Positions 7,242-15,739 of a stretch of 21,130 nucleotides of DNA are shown here, piece by piece. Both the position numbers and the translations under genes were made by a program. Numbering within the stretch: the stretch's first letter is position 1; each line of letters begins with the position of its first letter. The notes beneath the pieces are model-generated. The model was not told the origin of the DNA and did no database searches. It saw nothing but the letters and a program-made list of their open reading frames with translations. The stretch lies in assembly GCA_937965895.1 (NCBI GenBank), contig CALCKS010000100.1, forward strand, positions 1 to 21,130, in the 5' to 3' direction. The stretch is from an uncultured Campylobacter sp. (lineage in GTDB: Bacteria > Campylobacterota > Campylobacteria > Campylobacterales > Campylobacteraceae).

Positions 7242-7249
7242 GGGGGGGG
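7242..7249 (+). repeat. poly-G tract of eight
   Basis: Eight consecutive G residues (AGGGGGGGGC) lie in the intergenic space between pgpA and the next minus-strand gene. In Campylobacter, G tracts of about eight or more are typical slippage-prone contingency sites. No long gene crosses it; a 24-codon TTG-started frame (7230-7313) does. Confidence 0.6.
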
Positions 7250-7324
7250 CTATTTACGGGAGTCTTTGGTTATCTAAAATCAGAACTCAATAGTAAATTT
7301 AAAACAAAATAAATTAGCTAGAGT

Positions 7325-7756
7325 TTATTTTTTTGTTTGCGACATACCTTTTTGCTCGTAGGCATCGATCTCTCTTGCGTATTCAGGATTTTTCTTTTTT
7401 AGTTCGTTAGTCATAAAAGCTATTAGTTTGGCGTCGGCATTTTTATGTGAAGCTATAGCTAGAATAAAATTTAAATACTCTTTTGCATCCTCGGGCGCTA
7501 TGCCGTCTTTTTTAGGCGGTAACCTAAAATTTGAATAAAATGTCCTCAAAATAGAAAATAACTTATTTTTGCTAGTGCTTGGATCGTTTGCTACGGCGAG
7601 TAAATCATCTAGTGTGATGCCTCGATTGGCGGCTTCTTTTGCCGCATTGTTGGCTGCGATTTTGTCGCTACCTAGCTTAACCGCCATAAAAATAAGGGAA
7701 GCGACGAGCATCAAAAGAATCGTCGCTAGAATTATTACTATAGTAGTTTGATTCAT
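7325..7756 (-). CDS. small single-TM protein next to ccsBA (Cj1012c-like)
   Basis: A 143-residue protein with an N-terminal membrane anchor (residues ~4-27, TIVIILATILLMLVASLIFM) followed by a charged, helical soluble domain (LDDLLAVANDPSTSKNKLFS... KKKNPEYAREIDAYEQ). No catalytic motif or cysteine is visible. Its ATG overlaps the ccsBA stop by one base (TAATG), so it is translationally coupled to the cytochrome c synthase. By position and size it matches the small hypothetical membrane protein beside ccsBA in C. jejuni (Cj1012c, from memory). A role in cytochrome c assembly is suggested by context only. The gene is real on the strength of coupling and conserved placement; the function is not known. 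Confidence 0.8.
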   Translation of the reverse strand: MNQTTIVIILATILLMLVASLIFMAVKLGSDKIAANNAAKEAANRGITLDDLLAVANDPSTSKNKLFSILRTFYSNFRLPPKKDGIAPEDAKEYLNFILAIASHKNADAKLIAFMTNELKKKNPEYAREIDAYEQKGMSQTKK

Positions 7757-10700
7757 TATAGTTTCACCGTTTTATCTGGTTTTCTAAAATACGCCACAAC
7801 AGCTATCAAGACCATCAAAAGCGCGCCCACCCACACAAAAGTCGGCACCGGCACCGGCTCGCCAGCAGCATACGAGTGCATACCGCTTAGGTAGAAGTTT
7901 ACGCCAAAATAGGTCATTATGATCGACCAATAAGCAAACATCGAAGTCACGGCAAATGCGTACTGGCTGTTTAACTTAGGGATAAATCTGATGTGTAAAA
8001 CCGCTGCATAAACTAAAATAGAAACAAGCGCCCACGTCTCCTTGCTATCCCAACTCCAGTATCGACCCCAGCTTTCGTTCGCCCAGACGCCGCCCAGGAA
8101 GTTTCCCATCGTAAGCAGGCTAAGGCCTAGTATCATCGCCATCTCGTTTATGCGCGTGGCTTCTAGGATATTTCGCGAAATTTCCTTATGCTCTTTACCG
8201 CCTTGCATAGCAAAAAGTACGAGCGTAAACATACCCAGCAGCGAGCAAAGTCCCAAAAATCCGTAACTAGCCGTGATAACCGAGACGTGGATAGTTAGCC
8301 AGTAGCTCTGAAGCACAGGCACTAGAGTGGTGATCTGCGGATCCATCCAACTAAGGTGCGCGACAAATAGCGTAATGCCCGCTAAAATCGAGGTTAGAGC
8401 CATAGCTATCGGACTTTGGCGTGAGAACACTAGACCTGATAAGCTAAGCGCCCAAGCTATATAGATCATCGATTCGTAGGCATTGCTCCACGGCGCGTGC
8501 TCGGCGATATACCAGCGTATACCGATGCCAAAGGTATGCAGCAAAAACGCCAAGATATTTACGCCGTAAACGATACCAAATAGCCATTTGATATTTAGTT
8601 TAGGCCTTGCCATCTTAGCAAACACGAAGCATAAAAGCCCAAATCCTGCCAAAAGATATATCGGCGTTAGCGACTCGAAAATTTTATACTCGTTAAAAAA
8701 CAGCTCCATCTCGATGCGTTTTTCGCCCGGGATGACCGCTTTACCGTGTTCTTGCTGATAGGTTTTGATCTCGGCTAGAGCTTGATTCGCTCGGCGCCAG
8801 TTGTTGTTTTCTGTAGCTTCGGCAACGCTAGTGAAATAGCTTCTTAGCATTCTGCCGATCGGCTCGCTCTCGTTTTTAGGAAGATACATCATGGCTGAGG
8901 CTATACCGTACCATTTGTTATTTGGGTCGTCCATTTTTGGGAACATCGTAAAGACTTCGCCTATAAACACCATGTAAAGGATATTTAGACGCTCATCGAC
9001 TTTTTGCAAGTCTTTATCGAACGTACCTCGCTCGCCCGGAGTTTTGCGGTTTGCGGCTTCGGCAAATTTGTTTAGTTTGTAGATGATTTTACCGTCTTTA
9101 TCGCTTGCAAAAAAGTCGTTATAGCTCGCGTATTTAGCCTTTTCGTCTATGCCGATTAGCTTTTTTAGCTCTTTATTTCCGACGTAGATTATCGGCACGT
9201 CGCGCCAGTACGGGGCGTTTATCATCATAGAAAGTATGGCTTGGTTTGCATTTAGGCCGTCTAGCGTATCGCTGCGGTGGATCTTGTTTAAAATTTCTCT
9301 TGCTACGGTGTCAAAAGGCTTCATTCTGCCGTCGGCGCTTTGGATGATTAGCGTAGATAGCTCTTTTGCGTGGTTTGCATCGATGTTTCTAGCGTTATCG
9401 GCCGCGTAGGTTTTGCTCGGAGCAAATGCCGCAAAGCAGGCTACTAGAACAAAGCTAGCGACTTTTTTAACGGCGTCTTCGTTTATCATTTTAGCTAGTT
9501 TTCTAAAGCGCGAGCGAGGATTTACGACGTTGAAAAATAGTCCCAGTCCTAGCAAAAAGTAGCCGATGTAGGTCGGAATCTTGCCAGGATCGCGGTTTAC
9601 CGATAGTACGGTGCCTAGCTCGTCTTGGTCGTAGCTGCTTTGGAAAAATCTATATCCGTCGTGATCTAGTACGTGGTTCATATAAATTTTATACGGGTAG
9701 TTTCCGGCCCTAGGGTCCTCGACGATGACGTCGCTAGAGTAGCTCATCGGCGAATTTGAACCCGGATAACGCTTAAGCTCGAAGTCTTCAAGTTTTAAAG
9801 AAAATGGAAGCTCGACCATCTTTGAACCCCAGTAAACGTTAAAAAGTACGCCGTCGATCTTGGCTTTAGCCGGTATGTAGCTATTTTCGTAGAGCATGAG
9901 CTGCTGGGTTTGGCCGTCAAACGTCAAATTTGCCACCAATGCGTCATACTCGCCGTTTTTGCTCACGACTCGTTTGGCAGCTTTTGTTAGCAATGATTTT
10001 GGTACGAAATTTACATCCGTGACCGTATAGAGCTGCATCGGTAAAAACTCGGTCGCTTTGTCTTTTTCGTACTCGCCTTTTTCATTCGTCGCCATCGTAA
10101 AGTAGCCGATATTTTGGTTTGAAGTTAGATAAAATTTGCCATCTTTTAGCTCGATTTTGACGAAATTTTCAAGTAGCGGCTGCGCGTCGAATGCAAAGCT
10201 AACGCCGCCCACCTCGCGAGTTTCGCCGGCTTGCAGGCTTATTTCTTCTTTTGAGTCGGGGCTTGAGACTGCAAGCCTAACGAGTGGCTCGCCTTTTTCC
10301 GCTTCGTAGTACTCGGTTTCCGCTTTTTTGTAGTATCCTTCAAAGGTTAAATTTGCTTTTTTACCCGCGATTTCAAGCGGCAAGTTAAAGTCGTTTGAGC
10401 CGATGGAAGTGATTTGTTTTGGGATCGAGTTTGAGTAAATTTGACCGTCTTTTTCGGCTGCGATTTCTATTCTAGATATGGATCCAAATACCGCGTTTGA
10501 GGTTTCGTTTTCTCTGATGTGAATGTTGCCCTCAAAGCCAAGATATCGCGTCATCGCCGCGCCAAGGAGCATAAACAAAAAGCTAACGTGAAATATCAAA
10601 ACGGGCAGTTTTTCTTTTCTTAAAAGGTTGTATCTGAAAATATTGTAAGCCAAATTTATGCCTAAAAGCACCTGCACTAAAGCAAACCAACTCGCTCCGT

Positions 10701-10833
10701 AAACCGCCGCCCACGCGCTTTTTGTGTCGTAGTAGCTTTCTATTATCGTTGCTGCGCCGCTACCGATAGCAAATATAATAAGTAGCACGACGGCCGACGT
10801 CATACTGAAAAATAGGGATTTTAACTCGCTCAA
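7756..10833 (-). CDS. ccsBA: fused cytochrome c synthase CcsBA (ResB-CcsA)
   Basis: A 1025-residue inner-membrane protein that exports haem and attaches it to CXXCH motifs of periplasmic c-type cytochromes (System II). The ResB half (to ~440) has four membrane segments around a large periplasmic domain; the CcsA half (from ~720) holds the haem-handling WWD motif WANESWGRYWSWD at ~917. The four key histidines can be placed: H82 (LIFHVS) and H947 (LHIRF) in membrane helices, H849 (TIHVS) and H986 (GMHSY) flanking the WWD segment; their spacings agree with the Helicobacter hepaticus enzyme as I recall it. A signal-like hydrophobic stretch at ~443-470 joins the halves. The start is TTG at 10831-10833, with AAGGA seven bases upstream; a nearby ATG is out of frame and stops at once. 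The gene is intact. Confidence 0.96.
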   Translation of the reverse strand: MSELKSLFFSMTSAVVLLIIFAIGSGAATIIESYYDTKSAWAAVYGASWFALVQVLLGINLAYNIFRYNLLRKEKLPVLIFHVSFLFMLLGAAMTRYLGFEGNIHIRENETSNAVFGSISRIEIAAEKDGQIYSNSIPKQITSIGSNDFNLPLEIAGKKANLTFEGYYKKAETEYYEAEKGEPLVRLAVSSPDSKEEISLQAGETREVGGVSFAFDAQPLLENFVKIELKDGKFYLTSNQNIGYFTMATNEKGEYEKDKATEFLPMQLYTVTDVNFVPKSLLTKAAKRVVSKNGEYDALVANLTFDGQTQQLMLYENSYIPAKAKIDGVLFNVYWGSKMVELPFSLKLEDFELKRYPGSNSPMSYSSDVIVEDPRAGNYPYKIYMNHVLDHDGYRFFQSSYDQDELGTVLSVNRDPGKIPTYIGYFLLGLGLFFNVVNPRSRFRKLAKMINEDAVKKVASFVLVACFAAFAPSKTYAADNARNIDANHAKELSTLIIQSADGRMKPFDTVAREILNKIHRSDTLDGLNANQAILSMMINAPYWRDVPIIYVGNKELKKLIGIDEKAKYASYNDFFASDKDGKIIYKLNKFAEAANRKTPGERGTFDKDLQKVDERLNILYMVFIGEVFTMFPKMDDPNNKWYGIASAMMYLPKNESEPIGRMLRSYFTSVAEATENNNWRRANQALAEIKTYQQEHGKAVIPGEKRIEMELFFNEYKIFESLTPIYLLAGFGLLCFVFAKMARPKLNIKWLFGIVYGVNILAFLLHTFGIGIRWYIAEHAPWSNAYESMIYIAWALSLSGLVFSRQSPIAMALTSILAGITLFVAHLSWMDPQITTLVPVLQSYWLTIHVSVITASYGFLGLCSLLGMFTLVLFAMQGGKEHKEISRNILEATRINEMAMILGLSLLTMGNFLGGVWANESWGRYWSWDSKETWALVSILVYAAVLHIRFIPKLNSQYAFAVTSMFAYWSIIMTYFGVNFYLSGMHSYAAGEPVPVPTFVWVGALLMVLIAVVAYFRKPDKTVKL

Positions 10834-10873
10834 AACATATCCTTGAACATAAATTTACTAAATCAAAACGCAC

Positions 10874-10879
10874 ATTATA
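10874..10879 (-). promoter_or_regulatory. -10 element of ccsBA
   Basis: On the minus strand ACTATAATGTG contains an exact TATAAT about 40 nt before the TTG start of ccsBA, with a T/A-rich run upstream. This fits a Campylobacter sigma-70 promoter driving ccsBA and the coupled small gene. Confidence 0.5.
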
Positions 10880-10918
10880 GTTATTTTTTTTAAATAAACT
10901 TACTTTTTAGTTATTATT

Positions 10919-11482
10919 TTATGATAATTTTTCGTCTTTAAGTTTAAATAAATTTAATATAAACTCAAATTCGTTAAAACCGTCCGCGCTCATAAAGTGT
11001 CCGCCTTTTTCAAAAATATCAGGTGCCACGTCTAAATTTCGCGCTACCTTTAGACTAAGCTTGCAAGGCACGATATAATCGTCTTTTGCGGCTATTACTT
11101 TTATCATATTCGCCGCCGTTTTTATCTTTTCGTAGGCGATTTGCGGCTTGCAAAACTCATCTAAAATCGCAAATTCCTTAATCGGCTCATCAAACGGCGA
11201 TATGAGGACTAGGCCGCCGAATTTGGGCAAATTTACAAAACCGCTAAGAAAATTTAGGCTAGTTATCGTGCCCAGGCTGTGAGCGATGATGAATGAATTT
11301 TCGCCTAAATTTACGTTTTGCTTCATCGTTTCTAGCCACTCGTTTAGCTTTGGTGTTTGCGGATTTGGCATCTTTAAAATTTCCACCTCGGCAAGGCCGC
11401 GCATCTTTTCTTTAAACCAAGAAAACCAGTGGCTTTGCGGCGAAGCGTCGTAGCCGTGAATGATGTAAATTTGCTTTTTCAT
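10919..11482 (-). CDS. RBBP9/YdeN-like alpha/beta serine hydrolase
   Basis: A 187-residue soluble hydrolase. The N-terminus QIYIIHGYDASPQSHW gives the first strand and oxyanion region, AHSLG (67-71) is the nucleophile elbow with S69, D134 or D135 in AAKDDYIVP is the acid, and H162 in KGGHF is the base, so the triad is complete. Size and motif layout fit the small RBBP9/YdeN family; physiological substrates are not established. There is no signal peptide, so it acts in the cytoplasm. The ATG is preceded by AAAAAGGC. It ends about 85 nt before the ccsBA start on the same strand but ccsBA appears to have its own promoter. It is divergent from the psr operon. Confidence 0.85.
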   Translation of the reverse strand: MKKQIYIIHGYDASPQSHWFSWFKEKMRGLAEVEILKMPNPQTPKLNEWLETMKQNVNLGENSFIIAHSLGTITSLNFLSGFVNLPKFGGLVLISPFDEPIKEFAILDEFCKPQIAYEKIKTAANMIKVIAAKDDYIVPCKLSLKVARNLDVAPDIFEKGGHFMSADGFNEFEFILNLFKLKDEKLS

Positions 11483-11511
11483 TAAATTTGCCTTTTTGAA
11501 AAAATAGGCGA

Positions 11512-11517
11512 ATTATA
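11512..11517 (-). promoter_or_regulatory. -10 element of the serine hydrolase gene
   Basis: On the minus strand TGTATATAATTCG contains an exact TATAAT about 30 nt upstream of the hydrolase ATG, with AT-rich sequence before it. Confidence 0.5.
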
Positions 11518-11687
11518 TACAAATAAAATTAAATTAATTTTTGACGCAAACCGCAAGAATACTTTTTAAGTTATAAATTTAAGTAAACGGCGGCTCAAAT
11601 ATCATCATCCGTTAAAATTTGATATTTGTAAATTTGGCAAATTTGAAGTTAAATTTAAGCATTCCCCCTAAAAAACGAAATAGTCGT

Positions 11688-11711
11688 TATCAATTAAAAT
11701 TTATATTGATA
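11688..11711. promoter_or_regulatory. inverted repeat upstream of psr promoter
   Basis: TATCAAT (11688-11694) and ATTGATA (11705-11711) are perfect 7-bp inverted repeats with a 10-nt AT-only spacer, ending 13 bp before the psr -10. Dyad geometry and position suggest a dimeric regulator site. It is not a standard FNR/CRP site, whose half-sites face the other way. Confidence 0.4.
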
Positions 11712-11716
11712 CGAAA

Positions 11717-11736
11717 AATTTACGTATAATTTACGT
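11717..11736 (+). promoter_or_regulatory. psr promoter -10 inside 9-bp direct repeats
   Basis: TATAAT at 11725-11730 is an exact -10 hexamer, about 53 nt before the psrA ATG. It is straddled by two copies of AATTTACGT (11717-11725 and 11728-11736) whose starts are 11 bp apart, one helical turn. Tandem direct repeats of this spacing are typical of OmpR-family binding sites; an OmpR-family regulator is encoded just after the operon. That it binds here is inference. Confidence 0.5.
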
Positions 11737-11782
11737 TGATTATTTAAGATTTCAGCAAATTTATTTCAAAAAGGGAGAAAAA

Positions 11783-14071
11783 ATGGATACTTCGAGGCGA
11801 AATTTCTTAAAAGCATCCACCGCCACGGGCTTGCTTGCGATGACTTACGCGCCCGGTACTTTAGGCGCAGTCGGTGCCAAAGCGCTAGAAGGCGGCGATA
11901 AGATCGTTTATAGTTTTTGCGAGATGTGCTCTTCTCGCTGTCCTATCGAGGCCAAGGTCGTAGACGGCAAAAACGTCTTCATCCAAGGCAACGGCAAGGT
12001 AAGCGGCACGGCGACTTCCGTGTGCGCAAGGGGCGGCAGCGGGCACAATCAACTCTACGATCCGCAGCGCATCGTAAAACCGCTCATCAGAGTAGGCGAG
12101 CGCGGCGAAAACAAGTGGCGAGAGGCGAGCTGGGACGAGGCGCTAGATCTTGTGGCTAAGAAAATGATAGAAATCAAGGAAAAATACGGGCCGGAGAGCT
12201 TTGTATTTACGGCAAAATCAAGCCAAACGCACAAGCTAATGACGACCTTTGCCAGCGCATACGGCTCGCCTAATTGCTTCTCGCACCTATCTTGTTGTCC
12301 CGTGACCTATCAGATGGTTTGCGAGCATATGTACGGCGATGCGAAGTTAAAAAGAGACTTCGGCAACGCAAAATACGTCGTAAATTTCGGGCACAATCTT
12401 TTTGAGGGTATCGTCATTGCCGACGCTAAAAAGCTAGCTAAAATGGCCGCGAAAGAAGACACCAAGCTGCTGGTTTTAGATCCGCGCTTTAGCGTCGTGG
12501 CCTCAAAAGCCGACGAGTGGCTACCCGTAAAACCGGGAACCGATCTAGCATTTGTTTTAGCCCTTATCCATACATGGATCAAAAACGGCACTTACGACAA
12601 AGAATTTATAGAGAAATTTACGATCGGATTTGACAAAGTCGTAGAAGCGACCAAAGACACAACTCCGCAGTGGCAAGAAAAGATCACGGGAATACCTGCA
12701 AAAACGGTCGAGCGAATCGCTAGCGAAATCTGGAAAGCCGCACCTAAAGTCATCATCGACTTCGGTCACAACACCACTACGACTAGAGCCGAATACATCC
12801 GCACCAGAGCCATAATGACGGCAAACGCGATGATGGGTAACTGGGAGAAAAAGGGCGGAATTTTTGGCGGTAAAAAGGCTAAATTTTACAACAAACTAAT
12901 CGGCGAAGAGCTAATCCCTGAGATCACAAACCCGGACGCCGCGATAAAAGTACCTAAAGTGCCTAGAATAGACGCTGCGGGCGAGGACGGACGAAACAAA
13001 TTCGTCAGTAGAAGTCACGGCGTCTTGATGGAGATCCCGCAAGCCATACTAAGCGAGAAGCCTTATCCCGTAAAAGGCTGGTTTAGCATAAGGTTTAATC
13101 ACCCGATCAACGTCGCAGGCACTCAAACTACGATAGAGAGCCTAAAAAAGCTTGATTTTATCGTGTGCTCGGATATCTATATGAGCGATTTTGCGATATG
13201 GGCGGACGTGATACTGCCCGAAAGTACTTACCTTGAGCGCGACGAAGGCATCGAGGATAAGTCGGGTCAAAAACCTGCATATATGATAAGAAATAAAGTA
13301 GTCGATCCCGTAGGCGACACCAAAAACGGCTACGATATCTTTAGAGAGCTAGCTCGCAGGATGAAGATAGACGAGCAGTATTCGGCAAACACGATGGATG
13401 AGTGGAGAATCAAACAAGTAAAAGGCAACGCCGAGCTGTTAGCGGAGCTAGTTAAAAAAGGCTACGTCACGTGGAAGGTGCCGGGGATTTTGTTTAGAGA
13501 AAAAGATAGCGTAAAAGAATTTACGAAAAAATTCCCTTACGCGCAGCAGTTTGTGGGCGACGACGGGCTAATGGAGTCGCAGGTCAAATTTAAAACCGAT
13601 AGCGGCAAGATCGAGCTCTTTAGCGAAAAGGTCGAAAAGCAGTTTCCGGGATACGGCTGCTTAAACGCCGAGGGCATGGACGTATTTTTCGGCGAGGAGC
13701 TTTGCCTAATGAGCGGCAAAACGCCGATACACACCAACGGCCACACGCAAAACGTCGAATTTTTAAACGACTTGATGAGTAGCGCGCCCGTTTGGATACA
13801 CCCCAATACCGCGAAAAAATACGGGCTAAAAGACGGTGATAAGATAATTCTTCAAAGCAAAGCTGCGAAGGAAAAGGCAAACGTGATGCTTACCGAGGGC
13901 ATCAGAGAAGATACGCTTTTTGTCTATCACGGCTTTGGGCACGTGAGCGCCGGACTAAAACGCACCGACGGCGTAGGAACGAATCAAAGCAAGCTGCTAG
14001 ATCCTACCGTGATCGGCCCCGTCGCCTCCACGATGGTGCGAAACGTCGGCGTCAAGATAATAAAAGCGTAA
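11783..14071 (+). CDS. psrA: polysulfide/thiosulfate reductase catalytic subunit PsrA/PhsA
   Basis: A 762-residue molybdopterin oxidoreductase of the DMSO-reductase superfamily. The N-terminus SRRNFLKAS is a twin-arginine (Tat) signal, so the folded protein is exported to the periplasm. C46, C49, C53 and C81 (CX2CX3CX27C) bind one [4Fe-4S] cluster. SHLSCCPV at ~168-174 supplies the Mo-ligating cysteine (C171 or C172), as in PsrA/PhsA enzymes, and distinguishes it from Ser- or Sec-type relatives. The C-terminal molybdopterin-binding part includes HPNTAKKYGLKDGD and a final PTVIGPVASTMVRNVGVK. Sequence alone does not tell polysulfide from thiosulfate or tetrathionate as substrate. The ATG has AAGGGAGAAAAA before it. 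First gene of a three-gene operon with B and C subunits, supplying sulfur-based anaerobic respiration from menaquinol. Confidence 0.92.
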   Translation: MDTSRRNFLKASTATGLLAMTYAPGTLGAVGAKALEGGDKIVYSFCEMCSSRCPIEAKVVDGKNVFIQGNGKVSGTATSVCARGGSGHNQLYDPQRIVKPLIRVGERGENKWREASWDEALDLVAKKMIEIKEKYGPESFVFTAKSSQTHKLMTTFASAYGSPNCFSHLSCCPVTYQMVCEHMYGDAKLKRDFGNAKYVVNFGHNLFEGIVIADAKKLAKMAAKEDTKLLVLDPRFSVVASKADEWLPVKPGTDLAFVLALIHTWIKNGTYDKEFIEKFTIGFDKVVEATKDTTPQWQEKITGIPAKTVERIASEIWKAAPKVIIDFGHNTTTTRAEYIRTRAIMTANAMMGNWEKKGGIFGGKKAKFYNKLIGEELIPEITNPDAAIKVPKVPRIDAAGEDGRNKFVSRSHGVLMEIPQAILSEKPYPVKGWFSIRFNHPINVAGTQTTIESLKKLDFIVCSDIYMSDFAIWADVILPESTYLERDEGIEDKSGQKPAYMIRNKVVDPVGDTKNGYDIFRELARRMKIDEQYSANTMDEWRIKQVKGNAELLAELVKKGYVTWKVPGILFREKDSVKEFTKKFPYAQQFVGDDGLMESQVKFKTDSGKIELFSEKVEKQFPGYGCLNAEGMDVFFGEELCLMSGKTPIHTNGHTQNVEFLNDLMSSAPVWIHPNTAKKYGLKDGDKIILQSKAAKEKANVMLTEGIREDTLFVYHGFGHVSAGLKRTDGVGTNQSKLLDPTVIGPVASTMVRNVGVKIIKA

Positions 14072-14081
14072 AGGAAAAAAG

Positions 14082-14651
14082 ATGAAAAAAGCGTATAGAA
14101 TGATACATGACGAAAACCTCTGCATAGGCTGCCAAGCGTGCTCGGTGGCTTGCAGGAGCGAAAACGAAGTGCCTAGAGGCGTTTTTAGACTTCAAGTCCA
14201 TTCGCAGATAAAGGGCAAATTTCCAAATTTAAAAACCGACTTTAGCAGACACAGTTGCGTGATGTGCGAGGACGCTCCGTGCGTGACCGTTTGCCCTACG
14301 GGAGCTAGCTTTCAGACGGCTGAGGGCATAGTGCTGCTAGATCACTCTACCTGCGTATCTTGCAAATACTGCATCCTAGCCTGTCCTTACGATGCTCGCT
14401 ACGTCGAGCCAAAAACCGGCGAGATAGGCAAATGTACGTTTTGCTTTGAGACTAGAGTGAGCATTGGCGAGCAGCCTGCGTGCGTGACCGTTTGTCCGAC
14501 CGATGCTTTGGCGTTTGGCGATATAAACGATCCAAACAGCGAAGTAAGTAAAATTTTAAATACCAAATCTCACTACTATCCTAAAGCCGAGCTTAAAACC
14601 AAACCCAAGCTTGCTATGATAGCTAACCGCAAAGGAGGAAGCCATGAATAA
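14082..14651 (+). CDS. psrB: PsrB/PhsB four-cluster ferredoxin subunit
   Basis: A 189-residue electron-transfer subunit with sixteen cysteines in four groups: C14/17/20/24, C59/62/67/71, C91/94/97/101 and C118/121/134/138, enough for four [4Fe-4S] clusters. It passes electrons from the membrane subunit to the molybdenum subunit. It has no signal peptide; proteins of this class travel through the Tat system bound to the A subunit. It starts 10 nt after psrA, with AAAGGAAAAAAG before the ATG, and its last 8 nt overlap the next gene. All cluster ligands expected for the DmsB/PsrB family are present, so it should be functional. Confidence 0.95.
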   Translation: MKKAYRMIHDENLCIGCQACSVACRSENEVPRGVFRLQVHSQIKGKFPNLKTDFSRHSCVMCEDAPCVTVCPTGASFQTAEGIVLLDHSTCVSCKYCILACPYDARYVEPKTGEIGKCTFCFETRVSIGEQPACVTVCPTDALAFGDINDPNSEVSKILNTKSHYYPKAELKTKPKLAMIANRKGGSHE

Positions 14652-15615
14652 TATGTGGGGAAGTGTAGCACAATATAATGAAATTTACTGGCCGTGGCCG
14701 ATAGCGGTTTATCTATTTTTGGCGGGTTTATCCGCAGGCGCGATGATGGTTGCATTGCTTGTTAAGTGGAACTACCACAAAAAACAAGACGGCAGCATCT
14801 GGGACGCGATGGTAAAAGCGGGCGCTCTAGTAGCTCCTATAACGATTACCGTGGGCCTTGCGCTTTTGGTGCTTGACCTTGGCAAGCCGCTTAGCTTTTA
14901 CTGGATTTTGATTAAGTACAACTTCGGTTCGGTTATGTCTATCGGCGTTGCGTTATTGCTGCTTTATACGCCGCTGGCTTATCTTTTCGCGGTGATTATT
15001 TTCGAAGAAGAGATAGAAAAGTATAAAATTCTAGCGATTTTACGTCCTATTTCTAGGTTGATTCGCTCTTTCGCGCCGCTTTCAAAGATAGTCGAGATGG
15101 CGCTTTTCGGCCTTGCGATCGGCGTAGGCATATATACGGGCTTTTTGCTTAGCGCGATTACGAAGCTTCCGCTTTGGAATACGCCGATTTTACCGATTTT
15201 GTTCCTAACATCAGGCTTTAGCTCGGGCGTAGCGACGAACATCCTAGTCGGCCTTTTGTGCTTCAAACATCTTCTTAACGAAGACAACGTGAAGTATCTT
15301 TTGGTTATGGACTTGCGCGCCGTACTTTTTGAGATACCGCTTATTGCGATACTATTTTTGGGACTATATTTCGAGGGTGGAGCTAGCGCGGTTGCCGCAA
15401 AACAAGCTCTAAGCACTGGACAATACGCGTTAATCTTTTGGATAGGCGTCGTGGGTATCGGACTTTTAACGCCTATCACTATAGCGCTAACGGCTCTTAA
15501 AAATCACGCTTATAGAGTGGGCTACATCGTAGCAAACTCTCTTGTAGTTATCTGCGGCGTCGTGATGCTAAGATACTACATCGTTTATGCGGGTCAAGTT
15601 TTCACGGGTGCGTGA
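14644..15615 (+). CDS. psrC: PsrC/NrfD-type quinol-oxidising membrane subunit
   Basis: A 323-residue integral membrane protein with about eight hydrophobic helices, no haem-ligand pattern, and the NrfD/PsrC start (EIYWPWPIAVYLFLAGLSAGAMM), followed by LDLGKPLSFYWILIKYNFGS near the second helix. It anchors the complex and oxidises menaquinol. The ATG at 14644 lies inside the psrB end and is preceded by AAAGGAGG at 14631-14638, the strongest Shine-Dalgarno seen in the window, which fixes the start. It is the last gene of the operon: an intrinsic terminator follows 24 nt after the stop codon. Length and topology agree with the family. Confidence 0.93.
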   Translation: MNNMWGSVAQYNEIYWPWPIAVYLFLAGLSAGAMMVALLVKWNYHKKQDGSIWDAMVKAGALVAPITITVGLALLVLDLGKPLSFYWILIKYNFGSVMSIGVALLLLYTPLAYLFAVIIFEEEIEKYKILAILRPISRLIRSFAPLSKIVEMALFGLAIGVGIYTGFLLSAITKLPLWNTPILPILFLTSGFSSGVATNILVGLLCFKHLLNEDNVKYLLVMDLRAVLFEIPLIAILFLGLYFEGGASAVAAKQALSTGQYALIFWIGVVGIGLLTPITIALTALKNHAYRVGYIVANSLVVICGVVMLRYYIVYAGQVFTGA

Positions 15616-15639
15616 AATTTAGGCTAAACTAGACGCACT

Positions 15640-15667
15640 AGGCTCGGCAAACTCGCCGAGCCTTTTT
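15640..15667 (+). terminator. intrinsic terminator of the psr operon
   Basis: AGGCTCGGC (15640-15648) pairs perfectly with GCCGAGCCT (15655-15663) around a 6-nt loop, followed by a run of Ts to 15667. This is the clearest Rho-independent terminator in the window and separates psrABC from the two-component genes. Confidence 0.9.
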
Positions 15668-15739
15668 AAATTCAGACGATCCAAAATCATTTTTAGCTAT
15701 CATCTCCCTTAAAATATTGCGATAAAATTCGGAGAATTT

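Larger units (their letters stand above)
11483..11782. other. 300-bp AT-rich divergent control region
   Basis: The region separates the minus-strand hydrolase from the plus-strand psr operon and contains no gene. It holds a promoter for each side, an inverted repeat at 11688-11711, two direct repeats at the psr -10 element, and several CAAATTTG-like words around 11620-11660. Confidence 0.6.

Noticed and set aside
11688..11711. FNR/CRP-type operator
   Set aside because: The half-sites are in the opposite orientation (ATCAA...TTGAT) and the spacing is wrong for TTGAT-N4-ATCAA.
14979..15479. 166-codon minus-strand frame inside psrC
   Set aside because: Antisense shadow of a strongly conserved NrfD-type gene; no motif and no start signal.
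15664..15739. CRISPR or tandem repeat
   Set aside because: No repeated unit with regular spacers was found here or elsewhere in the window.
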